Source: Rheum nobile
Taxonomy: Eukaryota; Streptophyta; Magnoliopsida; Caryophyllales; Polygonaceae
Direction of reading: 5' to 3'
Length of the DNA stretch: 64,000 bases
Assembly (NCBI GenBank): GCA_027886185.1
Contig: WOAB01000719.1
Location: forward strand, 744,001-808,000
The translations under genes were made by a program, and so were the position numbers. Below the pieces are notes generated by a model. It was not told where the DNA came from and searched no databases. It saw only the letters and a list, made by a program, of their open reading frames with translations. This document shows positions 34,753-46,372 of this stretch, in pieces. How positions within the stretch are numbered: position 1 is the stretch's first letter; each line of letters starts with the position of its first letter.

Positions 34753-34800
34753 AAAATGTCGCGCGCACAGCAAAAAATCGTCGCGCATATAGTATCAGCC
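34714..34800 (-). repeat. Right terminal inverted repeat of the MULE
   Basis: Reverse complement starts GGCTGATACTATATGCGCGACG and follows the left end closely to GGCGTAC. Confidence 0.88.
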
Positions 34801-34809
34801 TTTTACAAC
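34801..34809 (+). repeat. Right target-site duplication of the MULE
   Basis: TTTTACAAC, identical to 25333-25341. Confidence 0.9.
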
Positions 34810-36338
34810 TATTTTTTTGCTTGAGAAAGTATTGAGATTTCCACTATATTTCTTTTTTTTTTTCAACGTTTTTAGTTTTTCATACAAGAAGTTCCCTCCA
34901 ATATTTGGTATTACCGTATTAACATTGCTTCACATCAGATCAAATTCGCCGTGACATGGGGAAAATGAAAACCTGAAAAGTATGTATTAGTATTAAATTC
35001 TTGTAAGATCCTTGAAAATTTTAAGCCGAGGACACGGCGCATGACGAAACATGAATTCTGAAAGTAGCATTTGAACTCCCACGAACTATTTATTATACTC
35101 GTGCTCTTCAAAATTTCATCAGACAAACATCTTAAGAAAAAAAGGAAGAGTGAAATGCTAATTGTAGACTTGTTCAAACGCAGACTCGGTGTTACGGCCA
35201 TCCACTCGTAACCAATTTTCCATACTCGGCCAAATTTAAGAAGCTTAACCCAAGTTGGAGGACCAACCAAGGAGGTGATTCAGGGCAGGTCAAGCTCGCA
35301 GCTTAGTCAGCGGGTGTGGGGCCGAGGCCTTGCGGGACCAATATCGAGAGTCGGTGTCGATGTCCACTCAAACAGCTGATGTAAGCTGGTGACCAACTAG
35401 TCAGCTTGGGGTGTGCGCGCGCAACGCATGGCGTGCGGGGCATGCGCCAACACGCACACACACGTGAAGGCTGAGGACCAAGGCTAGTGCCTCGGTTCCC
35501 TTGCGCCATTGGCCCTTGGTGTTTGGCCAACACGGGCCGCCACAAGCCAGGGGCGCGTTCCACACACAGGCGCCTCCGTGTCTGCGTGCAATTGGGGCGA
35601 CACGTGCCCAGCGGCCCGGGTTTTGGAGCCCAATGGGAGGCGGATGCTTAGCTTAGGGGGTTTCCTTCCCTTTGAAGATAGCTACGTATATATAAATAGC
35701 TTCTGATTTCATTCATGTAGGAGTTTAGGTTCAGAAGTTCCCTCGGCCCCTTGAAGTTGCTAAGGTCGTGACTCTCGGGCACCTGTTTGTATTTTCTAGT
35801 TCCACTTCATCTTCCACAACATCACACCTGTTTGTATTTGGCATATCAAGGCATACTCGCTGTATAGTATAGCTCTGATAAGGGGTCTAATGCAAATTGA
35901 CTCATCACGTCATGTTAAGCCTTGGAATTAGAAAATACATATAAACACTCGGTGATTGCAAATTTAACCAAGTAGCAGGGTAAAGAAAAGTAGGCCTTAT
36001 CAGCAGTGTTAAACTGCAAATAAGATGCTGTGAAATTAGTTGATGTTGAGACAAACAACCAGCTTTCAGTTGTTTCTCCATTGCCACATTCCAGACCAAC
36101 TCTACACAAGACATTCAACTTCAAGCATCAAAATCTACAACAGACAGGAAAAGACAGAGGACCCAGCCACATATTCAACAACTTGTTCTTGTCTGAAACA
36201 TTTTACAGTCACCGATTTCGACCGTGACATGAATACAACAGAAACAGGAACTTAATATACTATTCGCTTGCTTTCCCAATCGAAGCCACTGAATAGGCAA
36301 AAATATTATAGAAGATGAAACCCCAGTTTTTGCTAAAT
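34810..36338. other. Intergenic stretch with a GC-rich LTR-like segment
   Basis: No gene supported. From about 35270 to 35840 the base composition is clearly GC-richer. It holds CACGTG-type motifs, a TATA-like ATATATATAAATAG at about 35689 and a following leader-like stretch, so it may be a solo LTR or LTR fragment. I could not find matching ends or a target duplication. The last few hundred bases should contain the 3' untranslated region of the BPM gene. Confidence 0.35.
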
Positions 36339-39300
36339 TCATGTACCTCCGCTACCATCACCGGGATTTCCAACTGGGCCCCACAAGCTTGGATTCCTTC
36401 CACTGACAGTCAGAGGTCGCCACACTTGTATGCCTCTGTTGTTTGCATTCCCGCCATCGGAAACCTGAGCCCATATGCTATTGTTTTTACCAGTTCCACA
36501 GCTAAGTTCATCCTCACCAGCTACCATTTTCAGGAGCTCTGATTGCAGCATCGGGCAGTTCTTTTTCAGGTAATCAAAGCCTTCTGAATTCATAACAGCT
36601 GCGTCGAAAGTGCCAGTTAACAAAAGTAGGCAAAATACATATATTAGCTGGACCTTGGGTGCAGCTGTGCTATAAACTGATCTATCTCACCCTGATGTGT
36701 ATGTTACAGACAAGTAACAGAGAGAATATTGGCATGAATCAGGCTCTGTACAGCTTGTCAGGCTAGATTAAGCTACAGCTAGGATATTTTCAAGCCCTAT
36801 AATCTATTTGACTTGTGGTTGTCAATGTGATCTCCCACTGGAATATTACACTAAATTTTTTGCAAGTTCTACAAGGAATAAATTCACTAAAGAAAGGACT
36901 CAGATCAAATATTCAACACCTAACAAGAAGGCAGGAGCTTCTAGGAATAACATGAGATAAAGGAGCAAAATAGGCTGCATCTCTTGCAGTCAACTGACTG
37001 ACACCCAAGTTGAAAACTCCAAGCATCTTCTTTAAGAAACGTAAAGAAGAACCATTTCAATGATCATTGTGAACGAGACGCACATGTTTTCGAAAGAAGT
37101 GAATGAGATGCACATGACCCCTTTGACGGTGGCAAATCAAGATAAGTAGCGAACAAAGCCTTGTAACAAGCAGCAGCTACATAAACTCTAGGAAGAACCA
37201 TTACACGATTTATAGGCATCAGGTCATACTTCAATCCAGCAACCAAATATGAGACAATGTATTGATAGCTTGAGAAATTGTTTCAGCTTTGACATCCAAC
37301 TTTGTTTGTGACACATACTTTACAGGTTTTAGCTTTTACAAGAAAAATCTACATAGCAATCCAAATTCTAGAACTTACCAACAAGGTTTTCAGCTCCAAA
37401 CTTCAGGCAAACGGATTTTAAATCTGAGGCATGGCAAAGGTCAGCCAGAGAGAGAATGTCAGCAACAGAAGTCACGGATATATGCTTGCTGAGAAAAGAT
37501 TCGCACATCAGCCGAAGCCTGCTCAACTCATATTTATCTGCCACGGCTAGCAATTCTGCCACTACTGAGTCACGGAGTGATGTTGTGGAAGATGAAGTGG
37601 TAGATAACAAGTCCTCATCAGCAACAAGACAGTCTTTGTAAATATAATGAAGCATAGCCTTCAAATTCAGAAAAATAGTTAAATTTGGACCCATATAGCC
37701 TCCCAACATCCATTAGAAAACCTAAAATTTATTGGCTACCAAGAAAACAGCAGTACCTTAAAAACCTTAGGATCCATGTCTGTAACAGCTATTTCGACTT
37801 CATCATCACTTTCCTCCATCCTATCCAAATATTCAGCTTCAAATTTGGGAGATCTTGCAGATATTACCAGCTTATGAGCATTGAACCGTTCTCCAGCAAC
37901 ACTGAAAACTATATCTGAATATTCATCACTATCTAACAGCAGGCCAAAATGTGATCCAATATCAGAACTTGGAATCTGTATAGAGGGTAATCTGGAGCAA
38001 TCTGTTTCTGAAACTACAACTCCAACAGTACAATTAATTCTTAAGCAATCATCCTTCAAAAAATCTGATGTCTCCAACATTGCCCGCCTATAAAACCGTT
38101 TGTAACCCCTAGAAAAGATGAAAGAAGAGAATAGTCAGAAAGTCAATACAATGAAAATAGGTAGCTGGTGAAAGAATCATTGACATCCACAACTTTGATA
38201 AATGAAATGAGAAAAAACTTAAAATCTGCGACCTCATCTCACCTTGAATTAATAAAAACAGTTCCAAGTACAACAGTTTGAGTATTTGAGAAAAATCAGG
38301 AGGACAGACATCTTATAATGCATGCAGCAAAAACACATCAAAAAGAAAAAAATAGGATTCATACAGGCATCAGAGATCAGATATCCAGAAAAGTGAGCAC
38401 AATATACAAGCACTAGAGTTATTACCCGTTTTTTACCACTTACTACTGAGTCATCCATGTCTTCAAGTGCCTTAGCTGTCATCCTGGGTTATGTGTCAAC
38501 TGTTTCATCTCTATACCACCAAACCTAGCAACAAGACAGTCAACTCACTGCCAGTGCTGGGGATTCTCTCTCATACACACACAAACACATACACACTATC
38601 CACTAGTTTACATATCTCCCACTGTAATAGCTGTTGCCACAAACCACTTCCCATTGAAACCCTACACAACACTTTTGTCATCACCAACAGTCTTTTTCCA
38701 CCCTAGGGTTAGCGCCAAAGGAGGAGTGACTGGCTAGGAATAGGGACTAAGGATAACCGTTGGAAAAGATGGAGTGCAAATGGAAACACTGGTGTATATC
38801 CTCCGTCAACATTGCTTGAAGGTTCTGCGACAAACGGAGACATGGAGGTTGGTGGTAGAGCAGTGATCGTGGTGGAAGCAATGCAGCATAATGGAACTGG
38901 TGAAATGTCTACCAAAATCTAATTGATTCCTAAAATCTAATTCGGAAATCATACCAAACAGGCCTATATGGCTATATCCTTTTGAGTTCTCCTCTCCCTG
39001 AGTTCAATTTGGACCAGATTTTATCTCCAGTTCTTGGAACTAAGCTTCCGATATCCAGTTTCACATCAAGATCAATTCTTTCACATCCTCCGCTCTCACT
39101 TAATAGCACAAAAAAATTGGATACTACTAAGTACTAATGACATACTGCAAAAATTCACAATATCTTGCTCATAACTATCCTTCAAATACAACAAACGAAA
39201 AAGCTAAGAGCACTATACACAGGGGCACCAAAGTGACCAAACAACTCAAACTGAATTACAGTCGACATTAAAAACCACCCATAAGAATCACATGAAACAG

Positions 39301-39763
39301 CTAAAAAAAAACGAAACATGGAATGGAACTCTTTACAGAAAGGCAAAAGAACTAACCACATACTCCCTCTATACTTGAGGGTATAGGGGCCGCTCTCCAG
39401 AGAGCGATCGAAATGGCTGTGGACCTTGTGTTTGCCTCTTCCACTTTGATCGAGGAGCGTCAGCTCGAACAAAGCCCTAACGTCGGTTCCCTCGCTGGCA
39501 AGGGCGATGAAAACGGAGACGTAGGTGGAATGATCTTCGGGGTTCTTTCCATCGGGGTAGAAGTAGATCGCCCATTGGTAGCCGCCGACGGTGAAATTGT
39601 CGCTGGCGATGTGTTTCCCGACGCCGATGCCTTTAGCTAGCGAGTATCCCTTAATCACGAAATGGTGGGAGCCATTGACGGTGTGAGTTACCGACCTCGA
39701 GCTCGATGGCGATGAGAGGGAATTGGTGGGGCCGGCGCCGCCAGCAGCGGTGGGTCTAGACAT
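36339..39763 (-). CDS. BPM: MATH-BTB (BPM) protein, CUL3 E3 ligase substrate adaptor
   Basis: Four exons, 39763-39357, 38108-37757, 37658-37379 and 36598-36339, sum to 1299 bp (432 aa plus stop). The MATH domain occupies about residues 28-150 (SVTHTVNGSHHFVIKGYSLAKGIGVG, then FTVGGYQWAIYFYPDG) and binds substrates. The BTB/POZ domain is about residues 195-310 (YSDIVFSVAGERFNAHKLVI, MDPKVFKAMLHYIYKD) and binds CUL3. The C-terminal region has LLAVADKYELSRLRLMCE and the typical VMNSEGFDYLKKNCP helix. Plant BPMs direct AP2/ERF, HD-ZIP, MYB and PP2C targets to ubiquitination in the nucleus. The end differs from common BPMs: instead of a short basic GRRVRQR-type tail it has NNRGIQVWRP and a Gly/Pro-rich extension. 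The first intron (38109-39356) is long. Confidence 0.95.
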
Positions 39764-40336
39764 CCCTGATGAAGTAGAGAATTGGGGTCGATTTCATGGA
39801 AATTGGAGAAAACCCTAGAAGAGGAGAGGGAAATTGGGGAGTTGGGGCGACTGGGATTATCGGGGACGGAGAATTTTGGGATGAAAGTGGGGATATGTCG
39901 GATAGAGAAGTCAAAATTATACGAGTGGAATACTCTGTGCACTAATGTTTAAAATAAACCATATATAATAAATGAAATTATCACATAAACTTTCAACTTG
40001 TTAACAATTAAATAATATAAATATAAATATTGATAATAAATAAACTTAATGAATACTAAATATATTGATGACCACTTATACAATCTATTGTGAAAAACCT
40101 CTTTATATACGACATTTGATGTAAAAAAAAATTTGTCATAAATCAAAATCGTCAATTAGTCTCTGATAACAATATAGTTTCAGATCCGAAGACCAATACA
40201 TGTATCAAGTACATTATTAGATTTAATAATTTTTTATAAAATTTATATTAAGAAAAGAAACATTTCTAAGAAAAGATAAATTTATGTTCATTTTACCCAT
40301 CAATAGAATAATCTAAGCTATATAAGAGGCTTGAAA
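39764..40336. other. Promoter region of the BPM gene and AT-rich spacer
   Basis: 39764-39940 is the leader/promoter side of the BPM gene on the minus strand. 39950-40330 is strongly AT-rich with no gene seen. The plus-strand element remnant starts at about 40337. Confidence 0.45.
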
Positions 40337-41343
40337 ATGGGAACCTTTAAGATTTCTCAGCTCAAAGCCTTGGAGGAATCTCAGACCGCTCCGACACTTA
40401 AGTCTGAGCTTGATACTATCGATGTTGTCAAAACTGACAGCTTTGGGATGTATTTCACCCCGCCAGGGATAGCTATGGAGGAGGTAGTGGTGGTTGAGAC
40501 AACCGAGGATGAGGATCCTAGCGAGGTCCCTGAGTACGAGAGTGGAGGAGAAGGACAAGTGCAATCCAAGCAATTCCCTCTCCCGGAGGCCACAGAGGAG
40601 GAGGATCCGATTGAAGATCCTGACTATGTGAGCGAAGGGAAGTAGGTACAGTGTGAACCAACTCAGCTACCCGACTTTGAGGCACCACCCTATGCACCTT
40701 GGTCTCCAGCCACTTACGAGGCCAATGGATATGCTAATGCTGAATGAGAAGACTATGACCCGAGGACACCTCCAGCTGAGTTGGTTCCATCTCCGGGTCA
40801 CTCTCCTACTGAACCCCCGAGAAGTCCGATCACTCAGGAAACGCTGAATGGGATGATTCCTTCAAAGGCTCGTCATTTTATCGAAGAAATAACCGAGCAG
40901 ATGAGAGTGAGGGCTCGACCTTAGAAAGCATACTTTGCAACTGACAACACTATGCCTCAGCAGGTTAGAGTGAACACCTAGTTGCTAGAGGAGCATACAA
41001 AAGGGTGGATGGAGTCTTTGGACGTCACGAAAGAGAAGGCTTATGATCTCGAGTTGACTCTTAATTATCTGATGGGATCTGTCCAGACATTGCTGCTGAA
41101 CATAGAGCAAGCTAGGAAACTAAAGCACCCCAATTCAAGGCAACGTTTGAAAGCCTCAGAGCTTCAATCTAGGTTTATGGACAAGTTTTGTTATCCACTA
41201 GTGCCAGATGAGGAGTCAAGTGTTCCGAAGCCTAAGGAACCGAAGAGGCCAGCAGAAGAGTCGAAGGAAAACCTCCAAATAAGAAGAAGACTATGTCAGC
41301 TAAGGCATATAGAGACCTATTTCGGGACCCCAAAAAGAAGTAG
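40337..41343 (+). pseudogene. Unidentified decayed ORF upstream of a chromovirus gag
   Basis: One reading frame runs from ATG 40337 to about 41270, broken by stops at 40643-40645 (TAG), near 40746 (TGA), near 40922 (TAG) and 40979-40981 (TAG). A frameshift near 41270 would then lead to a lysine-rich end PPNKKKTMSAKAYRDLF and a TAG at 41341. Composition: acidic, proline-rich N-terminal half (repeated EDPSEVPEYESGG-like and EEEDPIEDPDYVSEG-like segments), a helical middle (LDVTKEKAYDLELTLNYL) and a basic tail. I do not recognise the family. It lies just before the gag of the Tekay element in the same direction, so it may be an extra ORF of that element or a captured gene. No counterpart was seen in the second Tekay copy at 60309-60758. 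Confidence 0.4.
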
Positions 41344-41592
41344 TGACTTATACTGCATTAGTTGTTTTCTTTACTAGTATTTTCCACTTTGAACAATAAT
41401 GGGGTAGTAGTCTCCTGATGTATTTTCTTATTGAACCTCTTGAGTTGTTTTTGAATGTAAATTGGTGTTTCTTTTATAATAAGTGGCGAGTTTATTAGAT
41501 GGTTACCTTTAGTTATTGCATTTGAAGTATTTATTACTAAACAATATAATATATTTGATTAGATTATATCTAATAAACGTAAACGCAACCAT

Positions 41593-42745
41593 ATGGTGAA
41601 TACTGGGAATGCCGCTCGTCAAGAAGTTGGACTGAGTAACGCCTTTTGAATCCAACTAAGGACCGCGACTAACCAAGGAGATGAAAATGGGTCTGGATCC
41701 CAATTCAACTCAATTGTGAATGTTCCGCCCCAGGCTAACCCTCAGATAGAAGGGGAAAGGGTGCAAATACCTCATGTTGCTCCGGTTGTCTTCGATGTTG
41801 CTGTTGTTGAGGCAATCAAGCAAATCGTGATGCAAGCGGTCACAGAAATGGTGAGGCCAGGGGTTCAGCAAGCCCAAGGAAATTCAGCTCCTCAGGTTAT
41901 TCCTGATATTGAAAAGCCGATGAATATTGCGCCTCCCATGCCTGTTTTGAGAGATATCGGAAGCTATGGCCGAGCGTTGAAAGCGATCAATTCCATGAGG
42001 CCCGATTCCTATGACGGTACTGGTGAACCCGTCAAAGTGGCCTACTGGTTCTTGCATATGGAACGACTGTGTAGGAACATTGTTTGCACTGAAGCTGAGA
42101 AGGTGCACATTGCCTCGTTACAACTGAAAGATGGGGCTAGTGAATGGTGGGAAAGAATGTGATTAGTTGATCATCCCGAGCTGACTTGGTCTATGTTCAA
42201 GACCAAGATGACTAACTGTTTCTTCTCTCAAGCTATGAGGGAAGAGAAGCACAAGGAGTTCCTTTACCCAAAGACTGATGGGCTGAAGGTGACTGCTTTG
42301 GCTGCTAAGTTCAACCATCTACTGCATTATGCAGGGACTGAGGTGGGTCTGAGGAGCAGAAGATCTGCCATTTTCATGAATGGATGAACCCGAATATTAA
42401 GCCATTGATGGTGCATCATAGATGTACTACTCTCGAGCAGTATGTGGAAGCTCCTTACAAGCTAGAAGTGACTCTAGAAGAGTGAGCAAAGAAGCGTAAC
42501 CAATAGAGACCGACGAATAACAATTAGCAGAACTAACTCCACCGTCACATTTTGCTAAGTCTAGTCGACCTAAGACTGAGACGACCCAATTTGGTTCTAC
42601 GCAGCGCTCGGGTCAGAGTAAGGGCTCTGTTCAGTGTTATAACTATGGGACACCTGGATGTAAGAGCAATGAGTGCACACAAGGTAAGAGTACGTGCTTC
42701 ACTTGTGGGAAGGAGGGGCATTTGCAAACCTTTTGCCCCAAATGA
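41593..42745 (+). pseudogene. gag of Tekay copy 1
   Basis: ATG 41593 (MVNTGNAARQEVG) leads in frame, through a TGA near 41647, into the capsid block SYGRALKAINSMRPDSYDG, HMERLCRNIVCTEAEKVH and EEKHKEFLYPKTDGLKV. More stops and frameshifts follow (TGA at 42160-42162). The C-terminal pair of zinc knuckles is damaged: the first reads CYNYGTPGCKSNEC, having lost a Cys and its His, while the second, CFTCGKEGHLQTFC, is intact. Compare the better-preserved copy at 60759. Confidence 0.8.
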
Positions 42746-42904
42746 AGACATCAAGAGGGTGAATCTCAGCAAGGGTCGGTTAGCCATAATAACCGACCTC
42801 AACAATGGCTAGCCAGGACTGCTAATACGGCTACACAGTCCACTGCTCAAAACAGAGAGAAAGTTCCGTTTGCATCAGGCAGTCAGGATCAACGGCTCTA
42901 CGAG

Positions 42905-45900
42905 ATGCGTGAAGCCGATGGACCAAAGGCTCCTATTGCTCAAGGTACTTTATACCTACATTCTACATCAGTCTGCATATTGTTTGATTATAGTTCTACG
43001 CATTTATTTGATTCAGAGAATTGTGTGAATAAGTTAGGGTTAAAATGCAATGAGGCTTGCGAACCATTTGTGGTAAATATTCCCAATGGGGAACATTTAG
43101 TTGGAACCAAGCGGTTGTCTAAATTTTTGGTGACCATTCAAGGTCGGAAACTCGAGGTTGACTTGATCTGTATAGCCATGGCTCATACAATATTATTCTT
43201 GAGATGGACTGGTTGAAACGTCACGGAGTGGTGATCGACTTTAATACGAGGATGGTGATCGTTTCATATGGGTCCTAGTTTATGTGTAAGTTTAAGGGTC
43301 ATAATGACGTCGATAATGGAAAGTTGATAAACGCAATGTCTGCGTTTAAGTTGATTCGACAAGGTTGTGTCAGGTACTTTTGTTATCTAGATGAACCCAA
43401 AAAAGATGAAATCTCTGTTCACGACATTCTTACCGTGTGTGAATTTGCCGACGTTTTCTGGAGGAAATTCCAGGATTGTCCTCAAATCATGACGTGGAGT
43501 TTACTATTGACCTGGAACCTGGTACGACGCCAATTTCCAAGGCACCCTATCAGATGGCTCCAGTAGAGATGCATGAATTGAAGAATAAACTTGAAGAGTT
43601 GCTTGAGAAAGGATACATAACACCGAGTGCGTCGCCTTGGGGTGCTCCAGTCTTATTTGTCAAGAAGAAGGATGGTTCGTTCAGGCTTTGCATTGATTAT
43701 CGGGAATTGAACAAGGTCACAATCAAGAATAAATATCCTTTTCCAAGGATAGGTGATCTTCTGGATCATCTGCAAGGTGCTAAAGTCTTTTCCAAGATTA
43801 ATTTGAGGTCTAGATATCATCAGCGCATGATTCGTGAGGAAGATATTCCGAGGACTGCATTCCGGACGAGATATGGCCACTACGAGTTCGTAGTCATGCC
43901 ATTTGGGCTTATGAATGCTCCAACAGTTTTTATGGACTTGATGCATAGATGCTTTTATCAGTATCTGGATAAGTTTGTGGTGGTGTTTATTGACAATGTT
44001 TTGATATACTCGCCAAATGAAGAAGCTTATGAGAAACATCTTCGTATTACGTTATCAATCCTTAGACAGAATCATCTATACACTAAGCTATCTAAGTATG
44101 ACTTTTGGTTGAAGGAAGTGACATTTCTAGGCCATGTGATCAACGAGAAAGGGATAATGGTTGACCCCCAGAAGATTGAAGCAATAGCTAATTGGAAGCG
44201 ACATCAAAATGTGAAGGAGATGCGCAGTTTCTTAGGACTTGCTGGTTACTATCGACGGTTCATAGATTGATTTTCGAAAATTGCTCTACCCATGACTGGA
44301 TTGCTCCACAAGGTTCACAAGAAGTTTGTGTGGAATGAAAAATGCGAGGCCATCTTTTAGAAGTTGAAGGAGTGCCTGACGTCAGCACCAGTGCTGACAC
44401 TACCAAAAGGAACTGAGGGTTATGTGGTTTAAAGTGATCCTTCGAAGCAAGGTTTGGGATGTGTACTGATGCTGAAGGGGAAAGTTATTGGATACGCATC
44501 TCATCAGCTCAAGCCTTATGAAGCATATTACCCGACCCATTATTTGGAATTAGCTGTTGTGGGTTTTGCGTTGAAGATTTGGAGGGACTACCTTTACGGT
44601 ATCATGTGTCAAATCTTCACCGACCACAAGAGTTTGAAGTATGTCTTTACACAAAAAGAGTTGAACATGAGGCAACGACGCTGGTTAGAGTTGCTCAAGG
44701 ATTATGATATTGAGTTGCTTTACCACCCGGGAAAGGCTACTGTGGTAGTAGACGCATTGAGCCAAAAGAGGACTCATGAAACTGTGGTGGCATTACTCAC
44801 TACTCAAACAGAGTTGCAATGAGAACTGTTAAGAAGCGAGATCGAAGTTTTGTTTGATCACCGACAAGGGCACTTGAATATGCTCGAAATTCAGGCTACG
44901 TTGCTTGATCAGATCAAGGAGAGACAAGTTGATGACTTTGTCTTAGTGAAGTTGTATAGCAAAGTTCTTGAGGTAAAGGCTCCAGGATTTGTGATTCACG
45001 ATGATAGATCACTTTGGTTTCAAGATAGGGTCTGTGTGTCTGACATTGACGACAACCGTCATTTGGTAATGAGATAAGTTCATTCATCTACGTATTCGGT
45101 ACATCCCAGATCTAGCAAGATGTAGAAGGATTTGAGAAAGAACGTTTGGTGGCCTAACATGAAGTGGGACGTAGTAGAGTTCGTGACAAAATGCTTGACT
45201 TGCCAAAAAGTGAAGATTGAACATCAAAGGCTAGGGGGAGAATTGCAACCTCTTCCGGTGTCAAAATGGAAGTGGGAGGATATTGCAATGGATTTTGTCA
45301 CGGGTTTGCCCAAGACTCATGTCGAGAAGGATACCATATGGGTGATCATTGACCGACTCACGAAAAGTGCTCATTTTGTGGCCATCAAGTCAACTTGGGG
45401 AACCCAGAAGCTATCTAAAGTGTTCATACACGAGATAGTTCGTCTACACGGTACACCCAAAACCATCGTATCGAATCGTGATGGTTGATTTATGTCAAGA
45501 TTCTGGAAAGAATTGCATAAGGCCATGTGGACTGAGTTGAGATTCAGTATCACGTTTCATCCTCAAACGGATGGGCAGTCGGAGAGGACAATCCAGACAC
45601 TTGAGGATATGCTGAGAGATTGTGTGTTAGATCGACCAATGAGTGGGAGAACAATTTGAGTCTGATAGAGTTCACTTACAACAATAGTTGGCATTCAACC
45701 ATCAAGATGGCCCCTTTTGAGGCTTTATATGGTCAGAAGTGCAGATCTCCAATATGTTGGGATGGGAATACCGATAAGATATTGCTAGGACCTGAATTGG
45801 CCGAGAGGATTGCCTCAGATATTGCTTTGATCAGACAGAGGATGCTTACAACTCAGTGTCGACAGAAGTCTTATGTTGATTTGAAGCATAGGAATGTTGA

Positions 45901-46333
45901 GTTCGACGTTGGGGATATGGTGTTTGTCAAGGTGTCGCCAACCAAGGGTGTGTTTAGGTTCGGAAAGCATGGGAAGCTCATTCCTCGCTATGTTGGCCCA
46001 TTTGAGATCCTTGACAGAGTCAAATCTTTCGCACATCGTTTGGTATTGCCGCCCTCAGCACATCCAGTGCATAATGTATTTCATGTCTCATTGTTGAGAA
46101 AGTACATACCAGATGAGTCTCATGTTCTGAGTTATAACGACATTGAGATTCAACTGAATGGGACATACGAGGAGCGACCCGTTCGTATCTTAGAGCATCG
46201 AGAGAAACACATGCGTAATAAAGTGGTGCCATTGGTGAGGATCCTTTGGTCAAAGTCTGGAACCGAAGAAGTTACTTGGGAAACCTGGGAGACCGAAGTT
46301 GATATGCATAGTCGTTTCTCGGAGCTATTTTAG
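42905..46333 (+). pseudogene. pol of Tekay copy 1 (protease, RT, RNase H, integrase, C-terminal chromovirus tail)
   Basis: Blocks in order: degenerate protease (SVCILFDYSSTHLF where DCGATHSF-like is usual), RT 43476-44270 (LCIDYRELNKVTIKNKYP, VMPFGLMNAPTVFM), RNase H 44454-44822 (FTDHKSLKYVFTQKELNMRQ), integrase zinc domain and core 45132-45620 (CLTCQKVKIEHQ, AMDFVTGLPKT, FHPQTDGQSERTIQ) and a C-terminal part ending RPVRILEHRE ... SELF, typical of Tekay. The RT active site reads VFIDN, so the second catalytic Asp is changed to Asn. INLRSRYHQ replaces the usual IDLRSGYHQ. Stops include TGA 45486-45488 and TGA 45657-45659. Non-functional. Confidence 0.87.
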
Positions 46334-46372
46334 GCCTAGTTTCGGGGTAGAAACTTTTTAAGGGGGTTGTAT

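Larger units (their letters stand above)
25342..34800. mobile_element. Complete 9459-bp Mutator-like element (MULE) carrying a PMD gene and a transposase-OTU gene
   Basis: Both ends are fixed by a perfect 9-bp target duplication (25333-25341 and 34801-34809) and by inverted termini (25342-25430 against 34800-34714) that share CTATATGCGCGACG and most of the next 75 bases. Cargo from left to right: plus-strand plant mobile domain gene 25789-29239, a 31-bp tandem array, a 67-bp minisatellite, then the minus-strand transposase gene 34429-30863 with C-terminal OTU domain. The two genes converge on the repeat arrays. GTACGCCAT/ATGGCGTAC palindromes cluster near both ends. Transposase-borne OTU proteases and TE-associated PMD genes are each known in plants; I cannot say whether this combination has been described. 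Confidence 0.92.

Noticed and set aside
35303..35563. 86-codon minus-strand frame in a GC-rich island
   Set aside because: No domain; GC-rich DNA favours long frames and the segment looks LTR-like.
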